This document shows, one piece after another, positions 11,855 to 23,900 of a stretch of DNA of 64,000 bases. Under the pieces are notes generated by a model. It did no database searches and was not told the origin of the DNA. It saw only the letters and a program-made list of their open reading frames with translations. The translations under genes were made by a program, and so were the position numbers. Origin of the DNA: Celoporthe dispersa (Eukaryota > Ascomycota > Sordariomycetes > Diaporthales > Cryphonectriaceae); the NCBI GenBank assembly GCA_016584495.1, contig WAID01000015.1, positions 1,860,501-1,924,500 on the forward strand, written 5' to 3'. Every line of letters starts with the position of its first letter. Position 1 is the stretch's first letter.

Positions 11855-12915
11855 CTACTTCGATTTCTTGACAGCCGCCTTGGCGCTCTGCGCCTGGAAG
11901 GCCGCCTCAAAGGCATTCCAGCTGACATAGATCGCGTAGATCGGGATGAACACCCACAGCATGTTGAAGAAGACCAGGTAGAGCCACATGTAGACGAAGT
12001 TGCTCCCGTCTAGCCACTGGTTACCTGTCAGCCACTCGGGGCAGAACGTCATGAAGCCTAAGAGCGGGGACATCAGGATCAGCCTGGGTCACGAGGAACC
12101 CCTCAAGGTGGGAGAGGGTTCTCACCTCCGTAGAGCTCAGCCGTAGCGATGATCGTCATGATGATGTTCGACCTCGGGTTCTTCTTGGCGATGTCGTAGC
12201 AGACGAGGCAAGCCAGCGGCCCGACGACGAACACCGTCAGCAGCTCCAGGCTTATCACACCCTGTCATTGTCACGAGCAGTCAGCACCTCGCTCAACCTG
12301 GTGTTCTCTCCTTTCTTGTTTGTACGGATCTGCCCCGGATTCTTCCCGACCAGCCCCGTAGCAGGTGGTCGTTCTCGTCAGAAGGGCGACGTACAGTATC
12401 CGCACCAGCCCATCTCTTGTCGGCCTTCGCATAGACCATCCACAGCTGGGCAAGGGGTTGTCGCCGCCAGCCTGCGCACCCCAGATGCGGTCGTCATGTC
12501 CGAGGTATCCGCGCTGCGTCGGGTAGGCGGACAGCGCCTCGCGGGCGCTGATCTGGTCGGGGGATTTCCAGCTGAAGAAGCACTATAGGCATGAAAGGAG
12601 CAGCAGAGGTCAGCACCAGCTCCGACATGTCACTCCAGCAGTATGCCGCCGCCGTGGGAAGGGAAGAGGTTCAAGGAAAGGGGTGGAACGGACGTGGTAC
12701 AGGAAGCTTCCCTCCAGGAAGAAGTGGATTCCGGCGTCAAAGAGGTGCCAGATGAAGAGGAACCGGTAGCTACTGGGTGTGGTCGGAGACAGGGCCTTCA
12801 GAGATGTCCCGTATGCCACAGCTAGGATGAGGACCGTCGAGGCTAGAGATATCAAGGTTGTCGTGTCGAACAGGTCTGGAGGCAGGCCTGAGCCCGTCGC
12901 AGCGTTGGACGCCAT
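11855..12915 (-). CDS. EBP-type (emopamil-binding) sterol delta8-delta7 isomerase-like protein, one-base frame break
   Basis: Four exons on the minus strand: 12915-12694, 12582-12395, 12261-12126, 12057-11855 (introns 111, 133 and 68 bp). With one added base it reads 249 residues and five predicted helices. It matches the EBP/EXPERA family: AGIHFFLEG (H64, E68), PLAQLWMVYAKADKRWAG, SLELLTVFVVGP, ELYGGFMTFCPEWL and FFNMLWVFIP. These hold the His, two Glu, Asn and Trp that form the active site of animal EBP. The family moves the sterol C8 double bond to C7 in the ER; the fungal paralogue's true substrate is unproven. Exon 2 changes frame at a G4 run (12454-12457); one more G restores both the family motif and the frame of exons 3 and 4. 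No GT-AG intron explains the shift. The C-terminus ends in Lys residues, as ER proteins often do. Confidence 0.85.
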
Positions 12916-13644
12916 AGTGACGCGTCAATTCGGTCTCTCGAATGCTGAAACCGGTGGCGGTGGCGAGTTGGGTGTAGTCTTTTGACGCCGTCGGTCGAGA
13001 TAATAATATTTTGAAGATGCTTCTGGTGTTCTAGATTCGAATCAACTCACCGTCGTGGAGGTCTGCAAGCTGCTTAAGGGTCCACTGCAGCAGCGGGAGG
13101 ACCCAGCTCCGAAACCAGGGGCCCGTGCACCGACCGACCCAGGGATTAAAATACAACCTCACGGAATCACGCAAATGACTGATTTTGGTGTTGATGAAAT
13201 GAGCCATCAGACATCTGCAGTCGTCTTGAAGGTCAAATTGATAAAAGATTGCCCCTTTTAAAAACAGAAGCAGGACATCGGGTGCTTTACTTCGTCTCCC
13301 TGGAAACCTTTGGTCTCCATGATTGGAGGCGGCCCCGCCCACATCGCAAAATTCCCGTCGTAATGAACCTTTCACTAAAACAACCAGAAACAAGTTCCAA
13401 TGACATAAATACATCACCGTTTTCAAGAGTCAATAAATTTGCGTTGAAAAAGTTGATTCTCGAATCTAGGTGAACTATCCTAGGGGTATGCTGCGAAAAT
13501 CCATATCCTTTCCCGCTACTAAACTACCCGCCATCATGCCAGAGCCGTTCCACTCCATGGGGCCATGATGACCGGGAAAGAGAGCATGCCGAAGACGCCA
13601 AAAATTCCACACTCATGTCATGGGTATCGGAAGTGGGAACCACT
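12916..13644. other. Spacer, EBP promoter and Grg1 3' UTR
   Basis: 730 bp. Contains a 131-codon open frame at 13031-13426 on the minus strand with no recognisable domain, which I treat as chance. Confidence 0.4.
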
Positions 13645-14021
13645 TTAGTGGGTGGCCTTCTGCTTGTTGGTCTCGGCAGAAGTCTTGTCCTTTTGCTGTA
13701 GTTGAGGAAGAAAGTTAGCGTGTGAACATGTGTAGGCGGGTTGGTCCTTGGGCCGGTGTGAGAGAGCTTACCTCGTTGATGGAGTCGCCGATGTAGTCCT
13801 TACCGGCCTTGGCGCGGTCAGTGATGCCAACGTCGCTGTCCTTGGCAACCTCCTTGTTGGTCTCCTTGGAGGCGGTGTTGGTGAGCTCCGAAGCCTTGTC
13901 TGTGAAGCGGTCAGGTCAGTACTGGTGAGCGGGAGAGAAGGTAGATCTGAGACGGCTGTGATCCGAGGAGGTGTGTAGACATACCAGAGACGTAGTTGGC
14001 GGTGTTCTTGATGGTATCCAT
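13645..14021 (-). CDS. grg-1: Glucose-repressible small protein of the Grg1/Ccg-1 family
   Basis: Three exons on the minus strand: 14021-13985, 13899-13772 and 13695-13645, with introns of 85 and 76 bp bounded by gtatgt/cacag and gtaagc/tacag. The product is 71 residues, the same length as I recall for Neurospora Grg-1/Ccg-1. It begins MDTIKNTANYVSDKASE, has KETNKEVAKDSDVGI in the middle, and ends NKQKATH. It is very hydrophilic, Lys/Ala/Thr-rich and without cysteine, like late-embryogenesis-type proteins. In Neurospora this gene is strongly induced by glucose depletion and is clock-controlled; its molecular function is not settled. The upstream leader is rich in CAA/TCA and resembles that of a highly expressed gene. 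Confidence 0.93.
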
Positions 14022-14200
14022 TGTGATTGTTGGGGTTGGATTGGATGAGGAAATTGTTTGCGGTTTGATTGGTCTTGAGGTACTTGAGATGTCTTGAGGG
14101 TGTTGTTGTTGATGAGAAAAGAAAGGTTGGACGGTTGAAGGGGAGACTCGAGAGGTTTAAGTAGTAAAGAGGATCTGCAGGGGACCTGACTGAGCGGGTG
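14022..14200 (-). promoter_or_regulatory. Promoter and leader of the Grg1-like gene
   Basis: On the minus strand the 130 bp before the ATG is CA/CT-rich with no upstream ATG. An ACTTAAAC motif near 14157-14164 could act as a TATA-like element about 140 bp upstream. CCCCT (stress-element core) occurs at about 14139 and 14179. Assignment is by motif only. Confidence 0.3.
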
Positions 14201-17200
14201 AGTGCCTTCCTTGCCCGTCTAATGCCCTCAGAGCCTTGGTTTCCCTAGTGACACATACGCAGCGGTGCTGCTTGCCTGAGTGGCAGTTTCTTCCTGCCTC
14301 AGCAGAGAAACTATCATGTGAATCAGGAGGCTACGTCATGGAAAGAGTACTTTGGAGGCCCGGTGGGACCAGCACGCCTTCAGATTAGAGCCATACCTAT
14401 CCAGAGACCAGCCTCATTGGGCGGAGCTGGATGGGCTAGACCATCGTTTCCGATTACTCTGGAGAACCATCTGGAAGGACGTCCCGCGTGTGTAACAGGA
14501 AGGACCTGGAGGAGGGGCTTTGTGCGGTGGTATCGGGGACTTGTGACCTCTGACGTAGGCCGGCCTTGGGAAACCTGGGAAATGTCGATTTGCCATCCGA
14601 CAGAGCTCTCGACCCCGCGGTATCCTGTCAGCACTCAGGAGGAGGGGCACAACAGCGGGCTACGTTGCTGAAGTGACGTAGCAGGGGGAGTTCCCGTCGT
14701 GCTACGATGGTAATCGTATGCCTATCCGCTCTCGGTCGATGGACCTCAGCTCATCTCCAGCTTGGTCGAACTAGGTAGAGGTGGTTTGGCATAGTACTAT
14801 GGGCCAGCAGTCCGTATTGCACAGTACGAAGTCGTCTGGCCTGGTCCGGTCCGTCTGGCCCCATCTGTAACCCCCACCTCTGTCAATCAGGTCGGCCAGC
14901 CCTGCCTGATGTCAACATCCCGAGGTCCATCGCACATCGTTTTCCTGCTGTCTGTCTATCTGTGTCTGCACAGCATTGCTCTCAGCCTCTTCGACAGGTG
15001 AATGGATGAACGCGTTGAGAACATGATGACGTTGTGGGTGCTTGAGAAGGGCTGTTACCTCAAAGAGTAAGTGGACCCACCGCTTCGTCTCACTGTATTG
15101 GCTGTTGCTACAGCTCCCATCCCTGGCGGAGCATTCCTCCCGCCCCGGCACAGTGGACAGCAACGGTGCGCTGCTGCTATTTGTTGCCGCCGGAACCCCG
15201 CAATGACGTGGTGGGGTATTGGCCCAACAGCAGAACATGGGAAAGTCTCACCCAGGAGTGAGAAAACTCCCATCTCGCGCTACTGTGTACTGTGGTAACA
15301 GAATTGTGAGAGTGGGCCCCGCTTGATTGTTCCTGCAGGACGGCCGTACACAAACCCCATAGAATCAACTGTACGTCCTTGCCGCCCTAGAGTTCAGATC
15401 TCGATCGTGCCGCCGTTGCTCTGATCGACGCTTGGGTGGCGTCCGGACCGATCACTCCGCTATGACGCCCCCTTTGCCTGCGCAAGCCGCATCTGCCCAG
15501 CCATGCCAGCCACGGGGTGCGCCCCAGCCGGTGAGGCTTGTCACAGGAGGGGCACGAGACGACCATGCCGCCAGCTTGCAGGTGGGGTGCTGCTACCAAG
15601 GGGGCGGACGGTTGACGCTGAACCTCGGTATGGACCATCGTCGGCTTTGTCTTTGTGCTCCGCCCTGCAGTGTTCATCACGATCTCTCCCCCTTTTCCTC
15701 GGCCATCCGCCTGTTCCGGAATCTCACGAGAAGGCAAACACCTCGCCTGAGGCAGGCCCGAGGTGCCACCGAGCACCCACGATGATGCAAGTAGCCTTGA
15801 GCTGCATGATGGTGCACGGGGCCCAGGGAGAGAGCTGCTGCATGGGCAACCTCGGCCTGGTGAGCGACATAGAACGACGCCAGTCTCGACGATGACCTCG
15901 CGCCGCTTTACCGCCGCACCTGACATACAGACACCCAGCATCGAAACTTAGCTAGCTACGACATCCCCCACGCCGTCTTCTCCCTCAGCATCCTGTCTTC
16001 CGTCCTCTCTATCGACGTGGCTTGCCAACAGCCCCCTCCTGCATGCATTCCTCGATTCCGACCTTTACCACCTTTGAACATTGACTACTTCCTGCTCTTC
16101 TGGATTTGCCAAGACGAGATGTGTGTCGACAGATCACAGGCTGTTGTCAGGATCTTTACTGGTTCTCTATTCTTCGGAGGCAGCCACAGATTGTATCCTC
16201 ATAGTTAAGCGACATCACCAGACCGCAGCATGATCCAAAACACTACACAGTGGCATCGAAGGAGATTGACGCACAAGGTCACTAGTCATCATAAGCAGGT
16301 GAAAGTGGTGTCATGGAGCTGCGTATAATGACGCCTTCCAGTGCTGCCTGCCTTGGTACACCAGACGATCTTCCATCGCTGGATTCGCAAGGCAGTGAAG
16401 CACATAGGATGAAGTCAGCTTGCGCATAATCTACTACTATAGAGAGCACAAGTGTGCTCAAGCTGCAATCGACGTTTGTGCCGGGTCTGCTCGCTCGCCC
16501 CGGGGTGGTGGAAACACAGTGAAGGACTTGGGAGGAAACGGGCGTATAGTCGTGCTAGGCATTCGAAGAAGTCCGCTCGGCCGTAGCACCCTTCAGCTCG
16601 CATACCTACTACTTACAATTATCCTCATTCATTATATATTAAGGTTGGATCGGACTGCAAGTATGCGTGTCTGTTTAAGTAGGAGCACTCATGGTAGCTT
16701 TTGTAGTCGTTAACTACTGCTTTTGAGGACACAGCCTGCGAGAGGGTCACATCTAGCTCGATACTCTATCCGCATTCGAACTGAATCCTATTATAGGCCA
16801 ATTCCTCACAGTCCCCCCATACCCCATAGGGTCGTGCGCACTGCTATCCATCACGCATTCAGAGTGATCATAAGCTAATCCTTTCCCGAGCTTCGACGAG
16901 GACCAGTCTGGCGATCTTGAACATACAGGCTAATACTTTTGCAATCTAGTTTTTTTTTGGATTCAATTATCAATCCTGGAAAGTCCTGGGACTCCCTGGA
17001 CGTCACCACCTCGAAGCTGAAGAATTCAGCTCACGTCGACCCTGAGGATATTATTAAGTGCAAAGAGACGAGAATGGAGGAAGAGGAAAGGCAAGGCAGA
17101 CGAAAAGCATGTTCTGAACCAAGGAAAGTAAAGGTATATTGTCCCTCTGAGAATTGAAAGTGCCTCTGATTATCACCAGCCATGCAGGTAGCCTCCACGG

Positions 17201-18553
17201 GCTTCGAGAGAACTCGTTCCGGCCTGGAACGACGCCCGGAACCAGCGTCTGAGCCAGACACCCTCTTCGACGGTTATGAACACCGCCAGCCCTGAGAGGG
17301 AGGGCTGCTGCCAGTGCCAAAAGTGCCGAGATCGCGGCCGTATGTGACCGTGAAGCAACGCTATTGTTGCTGTGGTTGTCGTTGATGCCCAGCAGCTCGC
17401 TCTCTTGTGCGCCGATTATCAGTACTCTGGTGGCTGGTCAGAAGAAGTCGGAGGGAGAAAAACCCTCTCGTCGCGAGTCCGTGTAGTAGTAAGCCTAGCA
17501 TGCTCTCCTTTGCAGAGGGCGGTCAGCCTAGGACCATAGCCTGTAAGTGGGAAACCTCGCTAGAGTGTTGTCTGCGTATGTTCTTCAAGGTGAGGGACCT
17601 TTGGTCAAAAGTCCAATTATGCTTGGTCCATTATGGCATTTGCTATCAAGGTATTGATTAGTTTTTTTTCTAACCAAAAAGAGCCATCGGTATCTACGCT
17701 ACAACTGTCGCCACCAATTTGTATTCTGAGCTTCACTTGAGTTCAACTTTATTACCAATGACATGCTTCGCTCAAGTGAGCTTCTCAGGCTTCCAGATCT
17801 GAAATATTTGACACTCATCAAGATGCCCCCCTCCCCCCGCCCTCCAAGACATTGTCTAATGCCCGTATTCTCACTACCCTTCAATGCATCAGTAGTCGAT
17901 ACCTAAAAGGTTGTCATTGATATCTTGTCCTTTCTCAATACTACCAGTCGAGCGGATTCTTTACAACTTGGAAGCTCCTCGCCTCAGACTCGGTCACTTG
18001 CGCTGGATGCGACTCTGGCAGGTCAAATGGAGCTCCATCCGTGCCATCACCATACACACGCACTTCAGAGTCCAAGAAAACAAAGATCATGTTGACATGT
18101 TTTGTTTGGTGAGCTCGTACCTTGTCTTGATAGTCATTCGATATTTCGTCGTGCAGCACGTCTCGATGCCCCTGCGGCCAAACCTGAGCATGCACTAACC
18201 TACTACTTTCGCTTTATTCATATCTTTTGGGATTGTTTGCTTCCTATGCATGATTAACAGATACAGAGTGATGGTAGTGGAATGTCTGGCTATGTAAGGG
18301 GAAACTTGAAGTGGCATCACTCGTCGAAAGCGTTCTTAAGGGTACAGGCAGAAATACCCTCGTACGTGTGCCTGGTCGTGTGGGATGGGGCTCGGGGTGA
18401 ATGCAACAGAACAGAGGGGCTGCTGGGAAGATAGGGAGGTCGGATAGAACCTTCCTTCCGTATTGCTTACAAGAAGGGCCGCAAATTTGGAGAGCAGAGG
18501 ACGGGGGAAGAGTGTGATGTTGAACGGGAGGGGAAAAAAGGCCAAAAATTGGT
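14201..18553. other. 4.3 kb gene-poor spacer
   Basis: Only short frames without known domains. The part from about 16.2 to 18.3 kb is visibly more AT-rich than the rest, with many stops in all frames. I see no transposon termini or coding relics that I can name. Confidence 0.4.
18544..18548 (-). terminator. RNA polymerase III terminator of tRNA-Glu
   Basis: Five T on the minus strand begin six bases after the 3' end of the tRNA, followed by a second run of six T at 18534-18539. Confidence 0.8.
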
Positions 18554-18625
18554 TTCCCATACCGAGAATCGAACTCGGGGCTCACGCTTGAGAGGCGTGA
18601 ATGTTGACCGCTACACCATATGGGA
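18554..18625 (-). tRNA. tRNA-Glu(CUC): tRNA-Glu (anticodon CUC)
   Basis: A 72-base cloverleaf on the minus strand. The acceptor stem TCCCATA pairs with TATGGGA, with discriminator A. The D-arm contains GTGTAGCGGTCAAC. The anticodon stem CACGC/GCGTG holds the loop CTCTCAA, which gives anticodon CTC. The T-arm CCGAG-TTCGATT-CTCGG is complete. There is no intron and no encoded CCA, as expected for a eukaryotic gene. Confidence 0.96.
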
Positions 18626-19599
18626 TCAGCTTATTTGTTCTTAGAAATGGCTCTCGACGTCTTTCCTATGAAGACTGGGCTCAAGGGTTCTATTCTCTGT
18701 GTTTCTGTGGTGGAAGGCGCCGACGGGCCTGTCTGGAGCTTGCAGGAGCGTGGAAGGGTCCCAGCATCAGCAGACAGGTGAGATCGGTTGTCTGGGCTGT
18801 AGCAGAAGGCCTGCTGCCATTCTATGTTATCAAGTGTGCCAAAAACCGTAGGTTTCAACCCCTCCTCCCCTGCCTTCTTTCTCTCTCTCTCTCTCCACCC
18901 CGCGTGGGTGAATGTCTCTCGACGGCCACCCCTGATTATACCACAGCTCGCTCACTTCCGGATTCTAGTCGTGACTTCTAGAGATCTAGGATATAACGCC
19001 CAACGCACCAGAGGGCACTGACGGATCTAAAGATATGTGTCGAAGGATTGGTCTCGCTGATGTTGCCCGTGTCCTCCCAGGTTCGATCTATAGCAAGAGA
19101 GGTCCTGAACCATCTGCACTCCTGGACTGGTGGCCTGCCGTCCTCTGCCAAACTCGATCGAGGTTTCCGCAACTCGTTGTCGGGCACCTCATGGAAGAGT
19201 TCAGCCCTTGTATGATGGGAATCATTATTCCTGGCTAGCCTGGAATGGTCTGCATGGGGCGATTCTCCTTTGGGCCGTTCCATTGCTGCGTTAAGAGGCT
19301 GGGACGCAGGATGACCTCGGGATGCGCCACCTGTATTGCACCGCTGCACCGCTGCACCGCTGCACCGCTGCACGCGAGCGCCCGGGTCGCGGCCCGTTCC
19401 CTCCAAGCGTCGAAAGCGAGCGCCAGCCTCGGGCGGTCAAATACCACTGTGCGACGCTGGACCCCTCCTGCTTGGCATCTATCGCTTTCCTCCAACGATC
19501 GGTTCCCACGAGATTCTGTATGGGGGGTTGTAACTGGTCGAGAGAAAGACAGAAAGAGAGACTTTTGTCGAGGTATGATCTTCTCCTGGTCATGTCCCC
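18626..19599. other. Spacer
   Basis: About 970 bp without a supported gene. It contains CT-rich sequence near 18880-18900 and the octamer tandem repeat listed below. Confidence 0.4.
19339..19373. repeat. Tandem octamer CACCGCTG, 4.4 copies
   Basis: Four perfect head-to-tail copies plus CAC. It lies in non-coding sequence about 230 bp downstream of the stop of the minus-strand glycosyltransferase-like gene. Confidence 0.9.
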
Positions 19600-20722
19600 T
19601 CACCGGCCACACGCATCCCAGCTCGTCATGTTCGCATCGAGGTGCCACTCCGTCAGCCTCTGCAGCAGCATGGGGTCGATGTCCCGGTTCGCCTTCATGA
19701 AGACCGTCTCGTACGGGTGGACGTTAGTGCCGAGGTACCTGTCCTTGTACAGAAAATCGTCGGGTTTCCCCGACGCCTCGCAGAAGGTCTCGAACGAGCC
19801 GCGCGAGTGGGGCGCCGTCATGACAACGTCCACCTCGTAGCCCTGTGACTTGATCAGGGTCGTGATGCCGATCTCGGCGTGGACGGCCTTCTTGAGCGAG
19901 GAGAAGCACGGCGTGAAGCCTACGGGGTCCAGGCTGGTGCCGTAGAAGTCGGTGACAGAGGCCGAGAGGGCGAGGTCTGGGTCGAGCAGGATGGACATGC
20001 CGATGTCGTCGGTGGCGAGGAGCATCGACTGAAGGTGGATTCGGGGGTGGCAGTTGAGGGTCGTGCCGACGAGCTGTTTCTCGAGGCGATTGTCTCTACG
20101 TCAGCCTTCTACATGCACACCTGCAGCCAGCTGAGGGGGAACCAAACTGGGTCCTGACCTTGATCTTGTCGGTGATCTTGCCCAGGAACGCGTCCATCCA
20201 GCAGCTCGGGAAGTACGTCGGGGCAAAGGGCCCCCGCACGCTCGCGTTCATCGTGATGAACCGCTTGTACTTCTTCCACAGGTCGTCCTGGCGCAGCACC
20301 TCCCCGTGCGCGCCAATGTCAAAGCATCTGTTCTCGCGCTGCACGACCCGGATGTTGGGTAGGTTGGGCAGCATGGTGTAGGCGTCGGTCTCGCCGTTGA
20401 AGATGAAGACGAAGTCGGCGCGGCCGTGCAGGCCGTTGCGGATGAAGAAGGCGAAGTTCTCGCGCGCGTTCTCCGACTCGGCGTAGGTGTACAGCACGAG
20501 GGGCCGCAGGTTGTCACCGTCATCGTCCTGGGGCTGGCTCGCGCTCGCGCTCGCGCTGTCGCTGTCACTGCCGCCCTTGCCGAGCCCGGGCAGCTTGGAG
20601 AGGACCCCATCTGCCACCTGTGGGCGCAGGAAGCTGACGCTCCAGACGAGCCATATGAACAGCAGCGTCGCCCCGGCGGCGGTCCTCCAGCTAACCAGGG
20701 CGGAGCCGGCGAGCTTGACCAT
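19600..20722 (-). CDS. Type II membrane glycosyltransferase-like protein (RgpF-like motifs)
   Basis: Two exons on the minus strand, 20722-20159 and 20073-19600 (intron 85 bp, phase 0), 345 residues. I start at MVKLAGSALV because the ATG sits in a good context (tcgcgATGg) after a pyrimidine-rich leader; an in-frame ATG at 20794 would add 24 residues. One membrane anchor (GATLLFIWLVWSVSFL, about residues 18-33) and a Ser/Asp linker precede the lumenal domain. The domain carries ARENFAFFIRNGLHG, DFVFIFNGETDA, RENRCFDIGAHGEVL, MNASVRGPFAP and LLATDDIGMSIL. The Arg-x-Asn...Asp-x-Gly and Asn-x-Ser...Gly-Pro signatures recall rhamnan-synthesis F-type glycosyltransferases. Related unnamed proteins occur across Sordariomycetes. 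A Golgi location is inferred from topology; the sugar and acceptor are unknown. Confidence 0.72.
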
Positions 20723-20974
20723 CGCGACAAGGAAGGAAGGGAGGGAGGGGGTCTTGTTGAACTTGCCCTGAAGGCAAGCCAGGAGAGAGATCAAGACCCT
20801 TCGGGATCTGCGTCTTCCCTTTTTTTTTTTTTTTGTCTATAAGTCTGCCATACAGGCGAGACAGGCCAAGAAAAGAATGATAATCAGGTTGCAATACAGC
20901 AAGTACACCGGAAGAGGATCGTCACGACATGGTTCTTTACGGGGTTCAAAAAAAGAGACGTAGAATCATTGTCC

Positions 20975-20993
20975 AAAAAAAAAAAAAAAAAAA
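20975..20993. repeat. Poly(A) tract
   Basis: Nineteen consecutive A. Confidence 0.9.
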
Positions 20994-23900
20994 GGAATGG
21001 TCTCGACCTCCTTTCCGTCTCGACGCTGGGGCGCATCCTGACACTCATGTGGACCCCCTTAGGGATGAGCGATTACGCGTGCCGTCTTTCCCTGAGCGCC
21101 ATGTTCCACCTCCCTGTGGGGGGTCTATACATAATTATGGGTGTTCAGTAGAGCTAATACAACTATTACTATTGTACATAGTACTATGATATATTATAAT
21201 GCTCTTAGTCGCGAGCACATTCGAATCCTCATAGTCGGTGCCGAGTGTCCACTTTGGCTTCCTCAGTTGGAGTCGTCTTATTCACGTTATGTTGTTCTTC
21301 CTCCCTGCAATGCTAAGGAGTAATACACCATCGGGCCCAAGCTGAAAGTCGCAGTCCAGGCCCAGAGAGCCGGGATGCGCCAGGGGTCTCTGACCACCAG
21401 CCAGCTCACCTAAACACCAGCCTGGAGTCGTAGTTGGCGTTTCGCTAGTTTACCAAGCCAAGCAGGTAACCCCAATCTCTCAGCCAGCTGTTTAACTCTC
21501 GGGTCCCCTCCGAGGGTTATCTCTGGCTCATTGCTCCTTTGATCACGGTAGCTAGTTGGCTGCCAGTAGGCTCCAGATGGATATCGGAAGAGATACCATG
21601 ACAGCTCTTCCTGCGCGCGGCAGATTGCTTCCCACCCGAGGCTGCTCCGCTGGTTCTGGGCCCAGCCGTGCCAGCCTCGTGATAACGAAAACGGATGATA
21701 GTGGCTTGGCGACTAGCGTGTGCGGCGAAGAAACTTAACGAACGCACGGGAGAAGGTGGCTTGAGAGATGGGCAGACGGCAAGAAAAGGGATGCGCAGAT
21801 ACGTATCTGGAATGTAGTGGACGAGAGTCGTGTGGCTTGATCTAGTTCTCAAACTACGCATTTGTCGACTACTCAAAGTCTCACAGCCCTGACCTTGACG
21901 GCTGCCTCTGAAGACGCGCTCGGCCTGCGCTCGCCACGAGACACGCTATATGTCAATTGACAACGTCTTGGTGGCTGGTAATAGACCGGACCCCGTGAGA
22001 AATGGTCATGAATAGCAAGCCACGGCCTACGCCTCCTTGGACCTCGCCAGCGGCAGAGGCGTTTGTTGATATTAAGCTCCGACGTACTCGGAAAAACCAG
22101 CCTGGCCACGGGTCGCAGGTTCCGGAAAGTCCGGCGAGGCGGAGCTCACAAACCCCCCTCCGCTGCGAGAAGCCGACGCCGTGTTTGAGACGTTGCACTA
22201 CAACGTACGATGGCATAGTCTTTTTTATTCAAATTTATTGATTCGCTGTATGGAGACTATTGAGGCGGTATAGAGTACGTAATCTCTGGGCACACGAAAC
22301 CTACCATAGCACACAGCGTTGAGTCGTATTCCCACACGCAAGACTCGAGGATAAACCCAGAATCCACCCGCCAGCTGTTATTGTTTCCTCGTTATGGCTC
22401 ATGAAGCGGGCGGCCACGTGACTGACCAGACCTCCTTCCAGAACCACAATGTATGCAAGTCTGGTCCGCCGTGTGCTCTGGTTGTTGTTGTTGAGTCATG
22501 TCCCACCGGTGGGGAACACATTCACGAAGAAGATGGATGCATAGTCCCATCGCCATGAAGGCCATGGGCCTTCCCTCCCCACAGCCAGCCCCGGATCGTC
22601 ACCAGCCTCCACCTGTGAGGCGCAAAACCCGCCTCCAGGATCTCTTTAATGACGGCGACGATGCTGGCGGCAGCAGCGTCCACCAGTTTCACTCTTCCTC
22701 CCGGGAAATCCTCTGCATCCAAGGGGGGAGGGGGCGCCCGTGTCATGCGCCCTAGGGAATAAAACGGACGCCAGTGGTCAGCTTAGCCTCCCATCTCGCA
22801 GACACATGTTATCCCATGATCGTGGTGGCACAGGCTTTAGTATCATTCAGGCACAAGCGAGCCAGATCCCATGTGCATCCCTTGAGGGCTAGCAAACCCG
22901 AGGGGAGGGTTGCGTTGGAGGCTACGGAAAGATAATACTGTACAGTCAGAGAGGGATACACACACACAGAGAGAGAGAGAGAAAGAGGGTTGCTCCAAAT
23001 GCTCTCCTGCCCAATCCGGCTTTCTGGACCACCTCATTGGTTAGGGGTGCGGGCTCTTTTTGTTGTGTAGCAGCGTAGTTGATTCGTTATTTAGCACCTG
23101 CCACCAAATCATGGCCTCCATTACGATGCACTGGCAGGACCGTTGACTACCTTGGACGGAGGCGGTTGAGGATATTGACAAAAAAAGAAAAGAAAAGAAA
23201 AAGTGAGTACGTAATAGGCGTCGTGGGCGGATCCGCAACCCCAGGAAAGAGACGGGGAGGAATAATCATCTTCCCCAGACGACATCTTTCTGGGGTTCCG
23301 TGTGGCCAGTTGTGGGTGTACTATATTTCTGGTTGCTTTTTGGGATGGATGCGGGGGAGTACGGGAGGTGTCCTGGTGGGCGGGCGAGCGGAGCCACCCA
23401 AGGAAAAGAGGAGGAGGAGGAGCTTGAAGGAAGGAGGGTGTGAACGTTTGAGGGTGGGTGTTCCCGGGAGGACGGGGGAGGGGCCCAAAATCCAGCCTGC
23501 CCAGCTGGCGCTCCGGAAGTTGACCGAAACCTCGAAGGAGGCCACCACAAAAGGAGGCAAGGGCTAACATCAAACCCTCTCCCACAACCATGTGGGGGAA
23601 AAGTGAACAAAAAGGGTCGAAAAAGAAACAAAAGAAAAAAGGGCCGCAAGGGACGAAATTAATTCGGACGCGGCGGGAGGAGAAGGGAAAAGAAAGAGAA
23701 GAGTGGTGTGTGGGATGAGGTCTTCTCCGCGAGCCGAGGCCGGTCGGGCGAGAGACGGTGTACGATCGGAGATGGTCATTGGGCATCTCTTGTGGTGGGT
23801 ACTATGGACTGTAGACGGGCATAGTGTGCTGTAGAGAGTGATTGTACTATGTATGGTAGATAGGGACACACACATGGCGGGCGTAATCTCACACCCTGGG

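Noticed and set aside
13031..13426. 131-codon frame between EBP and Grg1
   Set aside because: No domain, no signal peptide support and no splice structure.
23121..23786. 221-codon open frame on the minus strand
   Set aside because: Pro/Phe/Ser low complexity, overlapped by equally plausible nonsense on the other strand.
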